A stretch of DNA of 64,000 bases from JAACFF01 sp963701435 (GTDB lineage Bacteria; Chloroflexota; Anaerolineae; Promineifilales; Promineifilaceae): NCBI GenBank assembly GCA_963701435.1, contig CAVPAL010000010.1, positions 124,001 through 188,000 on the forward strand, written 5' to 3'. The notes under the pieces are model-generated. The model saw only the letters and a program-made list of their open reading frames with translations. It was not told where the DNA came from and did not search any database. The translations under genes and the position numbers were made by a program. Shown one piece after another: positions 45,095-59,163 of this stretch. Position 1 is the first letter of the stretch. Each line of letters begins with the position of its first letter.

Positions 45095-45970
45095 ATGGAT
45101 GAGAAAATGCAAGCAGACTTTGGAATAAATGGGTATTCACCAGATTGGAACCGCTTAGGGGTGGTTGTTTCACCCTTTACGATTGAAGCCGATCCCCGCT
45201 TCATGTATTTATCAACCGAAACGCGCCGCGCGCTGTCCAAAGTCAGTTATATGGTTGAGGCAGGGCAGGGGGCTTCCGTTATCGTGGGTGAAATCGGCAC
45301 CGGAAAAACAACCCTGGCTTCCTGGTTTCACAGCCGGTACGCGCGCCGGCCAGATTTTGCGGCCGCCAAGGTTGATGAACCGCCCAAAAAGAGCGGCTTA
45401 CTGCTGCTGCGACGCGTCGCGGCCGAATTTGGGCTGCGGACGCGGCGCGCGACGGAGGATCAACTCAATGAACTGCGCTCATTTTTAGTTCGCAAAAGCA
45501 AGGATGGGATTTTGCCGCTCATTATCATTGATGAGGCGCATGAGCTTGGCTCTGAGCAATTTGTGGAATTGCGCCGGCTGCTAAACTTCCGCGATCCCAA
45601 AGGGGGCAAAGCGTTCCAGCTTGTTTTGCTAGGCCGTCCGGAACTGGACATCAACTTGCGCCAGGTTCCCGATTTTAACGATCGGGTCGCAACGCGATCA
45701 TCCCTGGATCCACTTACCCCCGATGACACTAAGTCTCTGATCGAATATCGTTTGTTGGCCGCCGGCCGCGACGCCAAGCAGATTCCGCTCTTTACCGATA
45801 ATGCCTATTTGCCTATCTGGCGTGAGACCCGCGGTTATCCGCGCAGCATCTGTTTGCTCAGCCTGCACCTTTGTTTGGAGTTATTGGCCCAAAACGGCGC
45901 CCAAATCGATGGAGGTTTTGTGGAACGGTTTCTCGAACATCATCATGGGTACCGCCAGGCCGTTCTCTGA
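45095..45970 (+). CDS. AAA ATPase of the TniB/ExeA-like type
   Basis: A 291-residue soluble ATPase. Walker A is VIVGEIGTGKTTLASWF, Walker B is LIIIDEAHELG, and sensor regions QLVLLGRPELDINL and RVATRSSLDPLTPDDTKSLIEYRL follow, ending with GYPRSICLLSLHLCL. This is the architecture of TniB/TnsC-like transposition ATPases and ExeA-like proteins. No DDE transposase is adjacent, so a role in transposition is not shown. The next gene starts 33 bp after the stop. The upstream gap from 44698 holds promoter-like AT-rich DNA and a doubtful 81-codon frame. Confidence 0.82.
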   Translation: MDEKMQADFGINGYSPDWNRLGVVVSPFTIEADPRFMYLSTETRRALSKVSYMVEAGQGASVIVGEIGTGKTTLASWFHSRYARRPDFAAAKVDEPPKKSGLLLLRRVAAEFGLRTRRATEDQLNELRSFLVRKSKDGILPLIIIDEAHELGSEQFVELRRLLNFRDPKGGKAFQLVLLGRPELDINLRQVPDFNDRVATRSSLDPLTPDDTKSLIEYRLLAAGRDAKQIPLFTDNAYLPIWRETRGYPRSICLLSLHLCLELLAQNGAQIDGGFVERFLEHHHGYRQAVL

Positions 45971-46003
45971 ACGCCGGCCTGATTGATCGAAATATTAATT
46001 TAA

Positions 46004-46564
46004 ATGAGCAAAACGGATAAATCGCATTCATCCAAATCACAAAGCAGCACGCTGGCTGAATTGTTAAAAGAGAAGCCGCGCCGGGGACGGCCGCCGCGTG
46101 AGGTCAGTCGTCAGAACGTCTATGTCATGCTGCGTCCGGGAGAGAAAGCGCTGATGAAACAGCTCACTAGTTTGCTGCCCACCGGCATAAAACGCGCCGA
46201 CCTGGCCGACCTGGCGATAACGGCCGTGACGGTGCGTTTGGAAGCCTTGCGCCTCGCTTTGACCGGCCGCAATCGTGAAATTCCTGAAGGCATTACCGAT
46301 TTAGATTCCCTTTATCTTTTATGGGATATTCCACTGCCTGAGGCGCCCCCCGCAGAAAAATGGACTTCCATTCGCGTTTCACCACAGCAGGTCATCGAAT
46401 TGGGTCGCGCGCATGGCGCATTGAATGGCGCTTTTGGCGCCACGCGGAGTGAAACCTTCAGCCTGGGTCTGGCCATTCTGGCCAAATACCTGGAGACAAA
46501 TCCAATTCAGACAGATTCTTTAGCGCTTGAAGACGTGCGCGACCTCATTTTAAACGCCTATTAA
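46004..46564 (+). CDS. Basic, probably DNA-binding protein of unknown family
   Basis: A 186-residue protein. The N-terminus is Ser/Lys-rich, then KEKPRRGRPPREVSRQNVYVML has an AT-hook-like RGRP core and a ribbon-helix-helix-like strand; a second similar module may begin at KWTSIRVSPQQVIELGRAHG. Two such halves would suit a DNA-binding dimer or a tandem domain. It lies 33 bp after the TniB/ExeA-like ATPase and probably acts with it. No confident family assignment. Confidence 0.7.
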   Translation: MSKTDKSHSSKSQSSTLAELLKEKPRRGRPPREVSRQNVYVMLRPGEKALMKQLTSLLPTGIKRADLADLAITAVTVRLEALRLALTGRNREIPEGITDLDSLYLLWDIPLPEAPPAEKWTSIRVSPQQVIELGRAHGALNGAFGATRSETFSLGLAILAKYLETNPIQTDSLALEDVRDLILNAY

Positions 46565-46978
46565 ATTGTGAGTAGCTCATAATTAATTCCGGCTCTCAAT
46601 CCGCTCCAAATCAATATATGGCGGCAAAATTTCGTGTAGCCAATAATTTAACACAAAAAATGGCTAAAAAGCCTGGGCGCAGTTAACAAGCTAAGATCGA
46701 CCTGTTTCATTTTGTGTTAATGTAATTTGACAATTGTTTTGCTGGTTAAATCTTGGGCAATAGAGTATGTTTGGCGCGGCGGTTTTGCGTCAATTACGGC
46801 CGTGTAAACCCTCGAGCGAGGCAGGGGGCGCTTCATTATATAGACGTGCGTCTGTTGGTTCTTGTTTGTAAGCAGGGATTATGATGTTGGAAACGGCCGT
46901 GGCGCCCTATTAACTGACAACAAACCAGCGCCAACAGGCATTAACAATTAGAAAACCCTGGTCATGGCATGAAGAAAC

Positions 46979-47288
46979 TTGACGTGAAATTTGGGCCTTG
47001 ATATAATTTTAGTAATGTTGGCGGCAGCATGATGTCGTTTTGAATTAACAGCTTAACTTCAAACAAAGGGCAAGGCCAAATTATCAAAATTTGAAATTGC
47101 TCTTGACAACGACAAAAAAGGATGTACAATCCATTTCTTGTCGAATGAAGTGCCGTCACCAAACAGTGAAGCACTGATTACAATTGAACACAACGAGGAA
47201 ACGGTAACCAGTAGTTTGCTGAGGGCCGTTTTTTTGTGTCCAAAATCGATTGAGATTTTCTTGACAACGGAATGAACCGTGGTAAACT
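46979..47288 (+). promoter_or_regulatory. Three tandem promoters of the rrn operon
   Basis: P1 is TTGACG (46979-46984), 17 bp, TATAAT (47002-47007). P2 is TTGACA (47103-47108), 16 bp, TACAAT (47125-47130). P3 is TTGACA (47261-47266), 16 bp, TAAACT (47283-47288). P2 and P3 share TTGACAACG. The gap 46565-46978 holds no gene; two ACGGCCGT copies lie there at about 46798 and 46894. Small minus-strand frames across this region are shadows. Confidence 0.8.
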
Positions 47289-47414
47289 CGGTGAGTTGCA
47301 AGCAAGAAATCTTTAAAAGCACTTTGACAATTGAAGAGTGACAGAAACAGTCAAAATTTGGGCTTCGGATAATTCTTTAAATAAGTAGTTCCGTAAGCAT
47401 TACGGAAAAAAACT

Positions 47415-48921
<1,507 letters not shown>

Positions 48922-49100
48922 TATGGTAAATAGTGTTGTCGCGAGATAACACTCATACCAGGTCAACTATTTCGTAAGAGATAGACATTGCTTAGGAAGT
49001 GTGAAGCTCAATTGTTTCTGTTTTTGTCACTCTTCAGTTGTTAAGGTTGTACATGAGTGAATTAACAACATTAATTTATAGGATGTCACGGTTCTGTTAA

Positions 49101-49174
49101 GGGCCTGTAGCTCAGCCGGTTAGAGCGTTCCTCTGATAAGGGAGAGGTCGTTGGTTCGAGTCCAACCAGGCCCA
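49101..49174 (+). tRNA. tRNA-Ile (GAU)
   Basis: A 74-nt cloverleaf: acceptor GGGCCTG/CAGGCCC, D-loop AGCCGGTTA, anticodon loop CTGATAA (GAU), T-arm GTTGGTTCGAGTCCAAC. CCA is not encoded. It lies in the 16S-23S spacer, the usual place. Confidence 0.97.
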
Positions 49175-49187
49175 CCTTATAAATCTA

Positions 49188-49260
49188 GGGGATGTAGCTC
49201 AGTTGGGAGAGCGCCGCCTTTGCACGGCGGAGGTCAGGAGTTCGAGTCTCCTCATCTCCA
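49188..49260 (+). tRNA. tRNA-Ala (UGC)
   Basis: A 73-nt cloverleaf: acceptor GGGGATG/CATCTCC, anticodon loop TTTGCAC (UGC), T-arm CAGGAGTTCGAGTCTCCTC-like. CCA is not encoded. It follows tRNA-Ile by 13 bp in the rrn spacer. Confidence 0.97.
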
Positions 49261-49570
49261 CAGTCATGCTGAACAACGAAGTCGACTTTCTTAAATTGGA
49301 ATCAAAATTGTTCATTAATTTCAGGGTAAAATAGAAAAATTTCAGGCAATACATTCGCTTTTTATTCGGAAGCTGGTGTTAATGCCAGCTTTTTTAGTCC
49401 CTGCAAAGCATAAATTTTAGTGTAAGAGATTAGCTACTGTCACTCATTGGGTGGTAGCAGCTAGCAGCTTACCAGCTGTTAGATGTACTTTAACAATTGA
49501 ATAAGATAAATACGTAACGCTCAAATTTTAACGAAATAAATATATAAATGCAACGTACGTGAGAATTTCA
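49261..49570 (+). other. tRNA-Ala to 23S spacer with processing stem and a weak terminator-like hairpin
   Basis: The 310-bp spacer holds no gene. AGCTGG/CCAGCT at 49371-49390 is followed by TTTTTA and looks like a weak terminator inside the operon. AACAATTGAATAAGATAA (49492-49509) resembles the pre-16S leader ACAATTGAAGAGTGAC and pairs with TTATCTTATTCAATTA (52605-52620) behind the 23S gene, an outer processing stem. Confidence 0.65.
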
Positions 49571-49588
49571 AATTCTCCGTATCATGTG

Positions 49589-52550
<2,962 letters not shown>

Positions 52551-52659
52551 CACATGATACGGAGAATTCGGAATTTTGACGTGTGTATGTCAAGACTGTT
52601 GGTGTTATCTTATTCAATTATTGTACAACTTAACATCTTAAGTTTATAAGAAAGGTCTT

Positions 52660-52773
<114 letters not shown>

Positions 52774-52800
52774 GAGGCCTTTTTATTTTGCCTATTAAGT

Positions 52801-52866
52801 GATTGGCTCAAAGTGATGGAGACATTTGAAATGAGTGTCTCAGGTTTGCTGTAGCCAATCTTTTTT
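52801..52866 (+). terminator. rrn operon terminator
   Basis: GATTGGCT (52801-52808) pairs with AGCCAATC (52853-52860), a nested GAGACA/TGTCTC stem lies inside, and TTTTTT follows (52861-52866). It ends 20 bp before the broken MFS gene. Confidence 0.9.
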
Positions 52867-52886
52867 GTGTTTAGGGTAACGGCCGT

Positions 52887-54186
52887 ATGCAAGAATACAT
52901 CACATTGCTGCGAAACAATCGAAATTATCGCTATTTGTGGTTGGGCAGTGTGATTTCGCAGTTGGGGGACTGGTTTAATCTATTGGCTTCGGCCGAACTG
53001 ATTACCCGGTTGACAAATAGCGGCATTGCGATTAGTTATCTTTTTTTCGCACGTTTTTTGCCCCTATTTTTGTTTAGCCCGATTGCCGGCGTGTCTGGCG
53101 GATCGGTACAGCCGTCGCTCGATCATGATCCTGTCTGATTTGTTGCGGGCGGCGACGGTGCTTGGCTTTTTGCTGGTGCGCTCGCCGGATCAGATCTGGC
53201 TGTTGTACCTGTTGACGGTGATACAGTTTACGCTGAGCGCGTTGTTTACGCCGGCGCGATCTGCGGTATTGGCGAATGTCGTGCCTGCAGAACGATTTGG
53301 TGACGGCTAATGCGCTGGATAGCCTTACCTGGAGTACGATGCTGGCGATGGGGGCGTTTCTGGGTGGTGTAGTGGCCGCGCTGTTTGGAACGACGACGGC
53401 CTTTATTGCTGATTCGTTTACGTTTGTGCTTTCGGCCTTCTTTGTGAGCCGTATTGTGATTCAGGGCAAGCGACTGACCGCCGGCGATTCTGGCGGCTGG
53501 CTGGCTTTTTTAGCCGGGGTTCGATACTTATGGCATGAACCGTTTATTTTGGGCATTAGTATGGTCAAGGCGGCGGGAGCGTTGGTGTGGGGGGCGATCA
53601 ATGTTTTGGAGATTGTATACGCAGATGAGATTTTTGCACTGAATGATTCGCGGATTGGCGAACTGTTTAACATTGAGAATGGCGGCACGGCCGTTTTAGG
53701 GATCATTTGGGTTGTCAGTGGTTTGGGTACCGGGCTTGGCCCGCTGTTCCTGCGTCGTCGACTGGGGGATAAGCCGGAGCAGCTTCTAAAGGGTATTTCA
53801 ATTGGCTTTTTACTGATTATTGTGGGCATTGCCGCATTAAGCATTGCTCCTAATCTGGGTGTGTTCCTGTTGGCTACGCTGATTCGAACTGTGGGGTCGG
53901 GGCGATTTGGGTTTTCTCAGCTGCGCTGCTGCAGATGATTGTGCCGGATAGGTATCGCGGGCGCGTGTTTGCGTTTGAATTTGCGATGTTAACGTTGACT
54001 CAATCAATTTCAATTTTGGCGGCAGGATATTTGCAGGATGCCCGGGGTTTGAGTGTTCGCGAAGTAACGGCCGTATCCGCCGCCGCAGGCGTCGTAGTGG
54101 GATTGATCTGGCTTATGTTTTTCCTTAGAAATCAAAAAATGGTGATACAAAAATTCAACAAGATCGAGCAAGGCGTTGCTGATTAG
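52887..54186 (+). pseudogene. MFS transporter broken by three single-base indels
   Basis: Four frames together give a complete MFS exporter. Frame changes are near 53095 (one extra T; repaired SPIAGVLADRYSRRSIM), near 53298 (one extra T; VPAERLVTANALD) and near 53900 (one missing G; GSGAIWVFSAALLQMIVPDRYRGRVF). The repaired protein of about 430 residues has 12 helices and the motif GVLADRYSRRSI and is a paralogue of the intact MFS gene at 5467. Three indels in one gene favour real decay, yet the frames themselves show no other damage, so sequence error cannot be excluded. Confidence 0.88.
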
Positions 54187-54206
54187 CATGAATATTACAC
54201 AGGCTG

Positions 54207-54485
54207 CTACTCCAGGCCAATGGAAAACATCGCTTCCAGATCATGCTCTGAATAGGCGCGAAAGGCGATTAACGTTTCAGAATCGACAATACCCTTGATT
54301 TGAAGCATCTTTTCTGTCACCAGATCGGCCAGCGCATCGTTGTTTTTTACGCGCAAGATGGCCACGAGATCGTAACGGCCGCCGACTGAGTATACTTCTG
54401 AAATGCCATCCAATTCAGCTAAAGTAAGGGCAACCTCGTTAATTTTCCCGCGTTTTATTTTCAGCAAGACAATTGCATTTACCAT
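54207..54485 (-). CDS. Lrp/AsnC ligand-binding (RAM) domain protein
   Basis: A 92-residue protein consisting only of the RAM domain of Lrp/AsnC regulators, without the helix-turn-helix. It starts NAIVLLKIKRGKINEVALTLAEL, then GISEVYSVGGRYDLVAILRVKN and ends in KGIVDSETLIAFRAYSEHDLE. Such proteins bind amino acids and oligomerise, perhaps with full-length Lrp proteins. ATG at 54483-54485 with AAGGAG upstream; a GTG 12 bp earlier is possible. It is 80 bp from the VWA operon end and on the same strand. Confidence 0.87.
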   Translation of the reverse strand: MVNAIVLLKIKRGKINEVALTLAELDGISEVYSVGGRYDLVAILRVKNNDALADLVTEKMLQIKGIVDSETLIAFRAYSEHDLEAMFSIGLE

Positions 54486-54564
54486 GTTGTTGAACACTCC
54501 TTATAGTTGATATGCTCCCTATTGTACCGTGAAAAGAAAAAGGGAGGGGCAAACATGATAAATC

Positions 54565-55758
54565 TTAGTTGTCTGGGGCAGTTACGATGTCATTGTTTGC
54601 CGCCCAGAGGCGAATGTCACGGCCGTTTATGACCGCCGCCATCAAATCCGGGAACAAATCCGGCGTACAAGCAAAGGATGGCGCGCCCAGCGTCACCAAT
54701 TCCTGCGCCATTTGCCGGTCGAAGCGGGGAGCGCCCTGATCATTTAGAGCCAGCAAAACCACAACCTGCACCCCGTCATCAATCAGGGTAGCAATGCGCC
54801 GCAGCATGCTTTCCTTGTTGCCCCCTTCGAACAGATCGGTGATTAACACCAGAATGGTGTCCTTGGGCCGCGTAACCAATTGCTGGCAATAAGCAAGGGC
54901 GCGATCGATATTGGTGCCGCCTCCCAAGCGCATGCCAAAAAGTAATTCGACCGGGTCGTGTAACTCGTCGGTCAAATCGACTACGGCAGTATCAAACATG
55001 ACAAAGCGGGTGGAAACGGCCGTTATCGAAGCCATGACTGCCGCGTAAATGCTGCCATAAACGATAGAGGTTGCCATCGAACCGCTTGTATCCATACAAA
55101 TGATGATGTCGCGCAAGGAGGAGCGTTGACGGCCGTATCCAATCAATGTCTCCGGGACGACAGTTTGATAGTCGGGCTGATAATGCTTGAGATTGGCGTG
55201 GATCGTGCGCGACCAGTTGATCTCTTTGTGACGGGGTCGTCGCGTGCGTAAGGCGCGGTTCAAGCTGCCGGTGACAGCTTGTTGCAAAGGATAGGTCAGT
55301 TTCTTTTGCAATTCTTCTACCACCTGGCGCACGACCTGGCGAGCGGTTTCACGGGTTTTGCTGGGCATCACCTTTTTTAGCGCCAGAATATTGGCCACCA
55401 GGTTAACATCCGGCTCAATTTCGGCCAATAAAGCTGGCTCAGATAACAAACGCCGCAGTTTGAAGCGCTTTAAGGCGTCTTGCTGCATAATGCGCACTGT
55501 GGAAGCAGGGAAATATTGTCGAATATCACCCAGCCAGCGGGCGATATCGGGAGTGGAATCGCTCAAATCGCCGCTGCTGCTGTCTCCATAAAGCATTTCA
55601 AGCGCCTCATCCACCCCCTGATCCTGGGGCGACAACCCGCCGCCGCTGCTTTGTTCACTGTTGTTCTCATCGGGACTGGTGCTCTCGTCCGGCTGTTTGC
55701 CAAGCACAAGTCGCCAGCGCCGTTTCCGCTCTTCCTGGGTGGTCAGATGGTTAAACAT
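54565..55758 (-). CDS. VWA domain protein, last gene of the MoxR-associated operon
   Basis: A 397-residue soluble protein. The C-terminal half (about 210-390) is a von Willebrand A domain with an intact metal site, DTSGSM near residue 222, plus GGGTNIDRAL and ITDLFEGG. The N-terminal half is basic and helical (RETARQVVRQVVEELQKKL). VWA proteins paired with MoxR ATPases act as substrate adaptors or metal-dependent co-chaperones. Its ATG overlaps the stop of the DUF5682 gene (ATG at 55756-55758), a mark of translational coupling. Confidence 0.9.
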   Translation of the reverse strand: MFNHLTTQEERKRRWRLVLGKQPDESTSPDENNSEQSSGGGLSPQDQGVDEALEMLYGDSSSGDLSDSTPDIARWLGDIRQYFPASTVRIMQQDALKRFKLRRLLSEPALLAEIEPDVNLVANILALKKVMPSKTRETARQVVRQVVEELQKKLTYPLQQAVTGSLNRALRTRRPRHKEINWSRTIHANLKHYQPDYQTVVPETLIGYGRQRSSLRDIIICMDTSGSMATSIVYGSIYAAVMASITAVSTRFVMFDTAVVDLTDELHDPVELLFGMRLGGGTNIDRALAYCQQLVTRPKDTILVLITDLFEGGNKESMLRRIATLIDDGVQVVVLLALNDQGAPRFDRQMAQELVTLGAPSFACTPDLFPDLMAAVINGRDIRLWAANNDIVTAPDN

Positions 55759-57998
55759 TATTCCAATCCTAATATCTCAGCCAAAATGGGTAGTACGGTT
55801 TCAGCGCGGCCCTGATCAAAGCGTGGCGTTTTGGAAACGGCCGTTCCGCCCGCTGCCGCACCTGTGCGGACGCGTTCATGCATTTGCTGCCGCGCCGCCT
55901 CGGAGAAACCGGAAAACGTGCGGCGCAGCAGCGGCAATATCCCCTGAAAACGCTCGTTATCCAACTGCGAAAGCCAGCGATCCAGCAGTTGCCACAAATT
56001 TTGGTCATGGATGAGCAACAGTTCACTGCCCTGCAGGAAACCTTCGAGCCAGGCCGCCGATTGATTAAGCCGGTTATCGGCCTGCGTCGCATGTAAACTG
56101 AGTGATAAGGCTCTTTCCATGTGTATCGCTGCGTCGCTGCGCTGTAATATGCCGTCATCAAGCAGAAAGCGGCAGGCGCGGCCGGCCAGCAGGCCGTGGA
56201 CGTTTTTTTGGTTGACAAGCGTTTGCATGGTTTCGTGCCAGGCGTCACTATGTTCGGCATTGCGCAGGGTAGTAACGACCCCGTTAACGGCCGTTACCAG
56301 TCCGGCCATCTCCTGCGCCGCATCATCATCTAACGAGGCGCATGTGCTGGGCAGGCCGATACAAATGCGCGTCAAAAGCCCATTGACTACATGCCGCACC
56401 ATCTCTTGATCTGTCTGGCGCACATTGCCGTAACGCAGCACCCGCGCCAACGGCGGCAGCGCCCCCATCATATGCACCACATCACTGCTCGATGCGGCTT
56501 CATCATCAATGCGCTGCATAATGTGGGCGATAACCTCCGGCAGTTCTGCCAGAATCACCGCGTCCAATAATTTGGTCAGGGCAGGCAAATCTGCCGCATG
56601 TTGGGCTGCATCCTGGGCGAAACCGGCGGCGGCGGCCTGTACCGTATTGCCCCACATGTTGGCCTCAATGACGCGCACGGCAAAATCCGGCAGCCAGTGT
56701 AGCTGCCACGCTTCCTGATACGTACCGCGCTTGCCGCGGACACGCTGAGATTGGCCCCAAGGAATGCTCAACAGATTCAGACGATGCAGCAGGTGGCTGC
56801 ACTGCAAATCGCGCTCTTCGCGCAAATCGAGATTAAGCGCGCTGGGCGTCGCTTCCGGAAATAGTTTTAACAAACGTTGTTGCCGCTGCAAATCACGCTG
56901 CAAAGGAACCATGGGCGTATCGGGCGGTACAGCGCCCATACGCTCGCCGACAATCAGCTTTTTCTGAATCAGTTTCATGGGCGTGTCATCGCCGAAACAA
57001 AGCACTGTTTGGGTCGCTTCATTCAACTCCGGCAGTCCGGGAAACGGCAGTCCGCGCATGGCCGCCAACGTTTCCGCCAGTCGTACCGCTTCAATGACAT
57101 GGGCTGCAGAAGCGTCCAGACCTTGCCCGCGCAGCAGCTCTGCAACGCGGCTGAGCCAGGCGATGCTCAATTCTGTGGGTGCGGCATTTTGCCGGCCCAT
57201 TTGCCACAGATGATGGTACCAGCCGGGAGAACGGATGCCTGCGCCATAACCGGAAGTGTAGGATAAACGGCCGTATGTCCACGGAACCCATGCTGCTTCA
57301 ACATCAACCTGTGGCAGGTCATCCAGGAGCGCTTCATCGGCCGCTGCAGCGCTTAAATCCCGCAGCGCCGGCGCATGCCAGGCGCCACACACCACAGCAA
57401 TACACTCATGTTCATTAGCTGCCCAGCGCATTGTTTGACGCATGTAAGCTTCACGACGCTCGGCCCACAGGACGCTCTCATGAAATTCTGGCGCCGGCTG
57501 CTGTGGCGCGGCCGTTTCGCGCGCAGCAGTCATTAATTCCAATATGGCGGGAAAAATATCGCGGCTGTCCTGACGCTGCTCGATGAATAAATTCCACCAC
57601 GATTCGTAGTTTTGATGGCCCGCAGCCCTGGCCAATTCCTGCAGCGCCTGCGCCGTGGGCGCAAGCGGTTTGGCGTCGGTGGCCATGATGTGGGCCTGCG
57701 GCAAATCCATGAAGCGCACTGGAATGCCCTGCATCAGGCCATACCGCGCCGCCTGAAATTCTGGTGAAAAAACGGCGTAGGGGAAATAACCTGAACTCTC
57801 AGGTTTGTCGGGCCGGTAAATGAGCAGGGCTACGGGCGGCTCCAGGTCAGAGTGTCCCAGCCAGGGCAGCAAGTCGTTGCCGTCCGGCGGCCCTTCAATC
57901 AGGATGATGTCGGGCTTGAGTTCGTCTAAAGCCTGAAACAAAGCCCGCGCGGAACCCGGGCCGTGGTGGCGTACGCCAAAAATGTGATGTTTACTCAT
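55758..57998 (-). CDS. DUF5682 family protein
   Basis: A 746-residue soluble protein. It starts HIFGVRHHGPGSARALFQALDELKPDIILIEGPPDGNDLLP; the GxRHHGPxS and EGP motifs, and a later AVVCGAWHAPALRDL, resemble the TraB/TIKI/EreA-ChaN-like superfamily of metal-dependent hydrolases, which is an inference. The remaining 500 residues are helical without a known motif. ATG at 57996-57998 overlaps the MoxR gene stop (ATGA). The enzyme-like head makes it the likely effector of the operon. Confidence 0.87.
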   Translation of the reverse strand: MSKHHIFGVRHHGPGSARALFQALDELKPDIILIEGPPDGNDLLPWLGHSDLEPPVALLIYRPDKPESSGYFPYAVFSPEFQAARYGLMQGIPVRFMDLPQAHIMATDAKPLAPTAQALQELARAAGHQNYESWWNLFIEQRQDSRDIFPAILELMTAARETAAPQQPAPEFHESVLWAERREAYMRQTMRWAANEHECIAVVCGAWHAPALRDLSAAAADEALLDDLPQVDVEAAWVPWTYGRLSYTSGYGAGIRSPGWYHHLWQMGRQNAAPTELSIAWLSRVAELLRGQGLDASAAHVIEAVRLAETLAAMRGLPFPGLPELNEATQTVLCFGDDTPMKLIQKKLIVGERMGAVPPDTPMVPLQRDLQRQQRLLKLFPEATPSALNLDLREERDLQCSHLLHRLNLLSIPWGQSQRVRGKRGTYQEAWQLHWLPDFAVRVIEANMWGNTVQAAAAGFAQDAAQHAADLPALTKLLDAVILAELPEVIAHIMQRIDDEAASSSDVVHMMGALPPLARVLRYGNVRQTDQEMVRHVVNGLLTRICIGLPSTCASLDDDAAQEMAGLVTAVNGVVTTLRNAEHSDAWHETMQTLVNQKNVHGLLAGRACRFLLDDGILQRSDAAIHMERALSLSLHATQADNRLNQSAAWLEGFLQGSELLLIHDQNLWQLLDRWLSQLDNERFQGILPLLRRTFSGFSEAARQQMHERVRTGAAAGGTAVSKTPRFDQGRAETVLPILAEILGLE

Positions 57999-59079
57999 GC
58001 TAATGTGCGACAGGCCCGGTAAAGGTCTTGCCATTCGTCACGTTCTTTGACGATGGTGTCAAGATATTCGCGCCAGATGACGCTGTCGTGGATGGGGTCT
58101 TTGATGATGGCTCCAGTCAGTCCGGCGGCCAGGTCTGAGGCGCGTAGGGTACCGTCGCCAAAATGGGCCGCCAACGCCAGGCCGCTGTTGATCACCGAGA
58201 TGGCTTCGGCGGTGCTGAGCGTGCTGCTGGGCGATTTGAGTTTGGCTTTGCCGTCGGCGGTTAACCCCTCGCGCAGTTCACGGAAGATGGTGACAACGCG
58301 CCGAATTTCGGCCAGTGCCGGCGGTTCGGCAGGCAGTTCCAGCGCCTGGCCCAGCTGTGCACCCACTCGTTTGAGGACGATGGCGACTTCTTCGTCGGCG
58401 GTGGCGGGCAGGGGCAGCACAACGGTGTTAAAGCGACGTTTGAGAGCGCTGGACAGATCGTTGACGCCGCGATCGCGGTCGTTGGCGGTGGCGATGACGT
58501 TGAAGCCTTTGACCGCCTGCACTTCCTGATTTAGTTCCGGAATGGGCAGCAGTTTTTCGGACAGAATGGTGATGAGAGCATCCTGCACGTCGGCCGGGAT
58601 GCGGGTCAGCTCTTCGACACGGGCGAGCTGGCCGCTGCGCATTGCGATCATGATGGGACTGGGCACGAGGGCGTCAGCCGTTGGACCTTTGGCGATGAGG
58701 CTGGCGTAGTTCCAGCCGTAGCGGATCGCTTCTTCGCTGGTGCCGGCGGTGCCTTGAACCAGCAGGGTGGAGTCGCCGGAAATGGCGGCGGCCAGGTGCT
58801 CGGAGACCCAGGTTTTGCCGGTGCCGGGGATGCCCATGAGCAGCAGGGCGCGGTCGGTGGTCAGGGTGGCGATGGCGATTTCGATGAGACGGCCGTTGCC
58901 AATATACTTGGGCGTAATTTCAAAGCCGTTGTCCAGCGTGCCGCCCAAAATGTAAGTGGCACACTGCCCAGGGCGACAAGCGCCAATTGGCCGGACGAGG
59001 GCGCGCATCAGCCTGCTCCAGTTCGTATAGTTCTAGCGGCATACTGCGCTTCGGCGTGGGCGCGTAAGATTGAGGTCAT
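57995..59079 (-). pseudogene. MoxR-type AAA+ ATPase, complete core, two frameshifts at the 5' end
   Basis: The intact frame (to 59008) has Walker A LMGIPGTGKTWVSEHLA, VEELTRIPADVQDALITILSEK and sensor VIATANDRDRGVNDLSSALKRRFN, the MoxR set. Its first 18 residues look random. An ATG at 59079 with GGAGAAG upstream reads MTSILRAHAEAQYAA; a second frame then gives ELYELEQADARPRPANWRLSPWAV and the main frame continues TYILGGTLDNGFEITPKYIG. Removing one T near 59034 and one near 58963 restores a 360-residue protein. MoxR ATPases remodel protein complexes together with VWA partners. Confidence 0.87.
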
Positions 59080-59103
59080 TTTTATTTCTTCTCCGTCAAT
59101 AAT

Positions 59104-59155
59104 CTTCCCGGAAGCTTGATGACACAAAACATGTAATCAGGCAGCTTCCGGGAAG
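59104..59155. repeat. CTTCCCGGAAG hairpin between MoxR and DUF5691 genes
   Basis: CTTCCCGGAAGCT (59104-59116) pairs perfectly with AGCTTCCGGGAAG (59143-59155). It has the same core as the hairpin at 13263. It lies inside the operon gap and may tune the level of the downstream genes. Confidence 0.8.
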
Positions 59156-59163
59156 ACAGTTTT

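Noticed and set aside
46962..47322. Two minus-strand frames upstream of 16S rRNA
   Set aside because: They overlap the three rrn promoters and leader and show no protein-like pattern.
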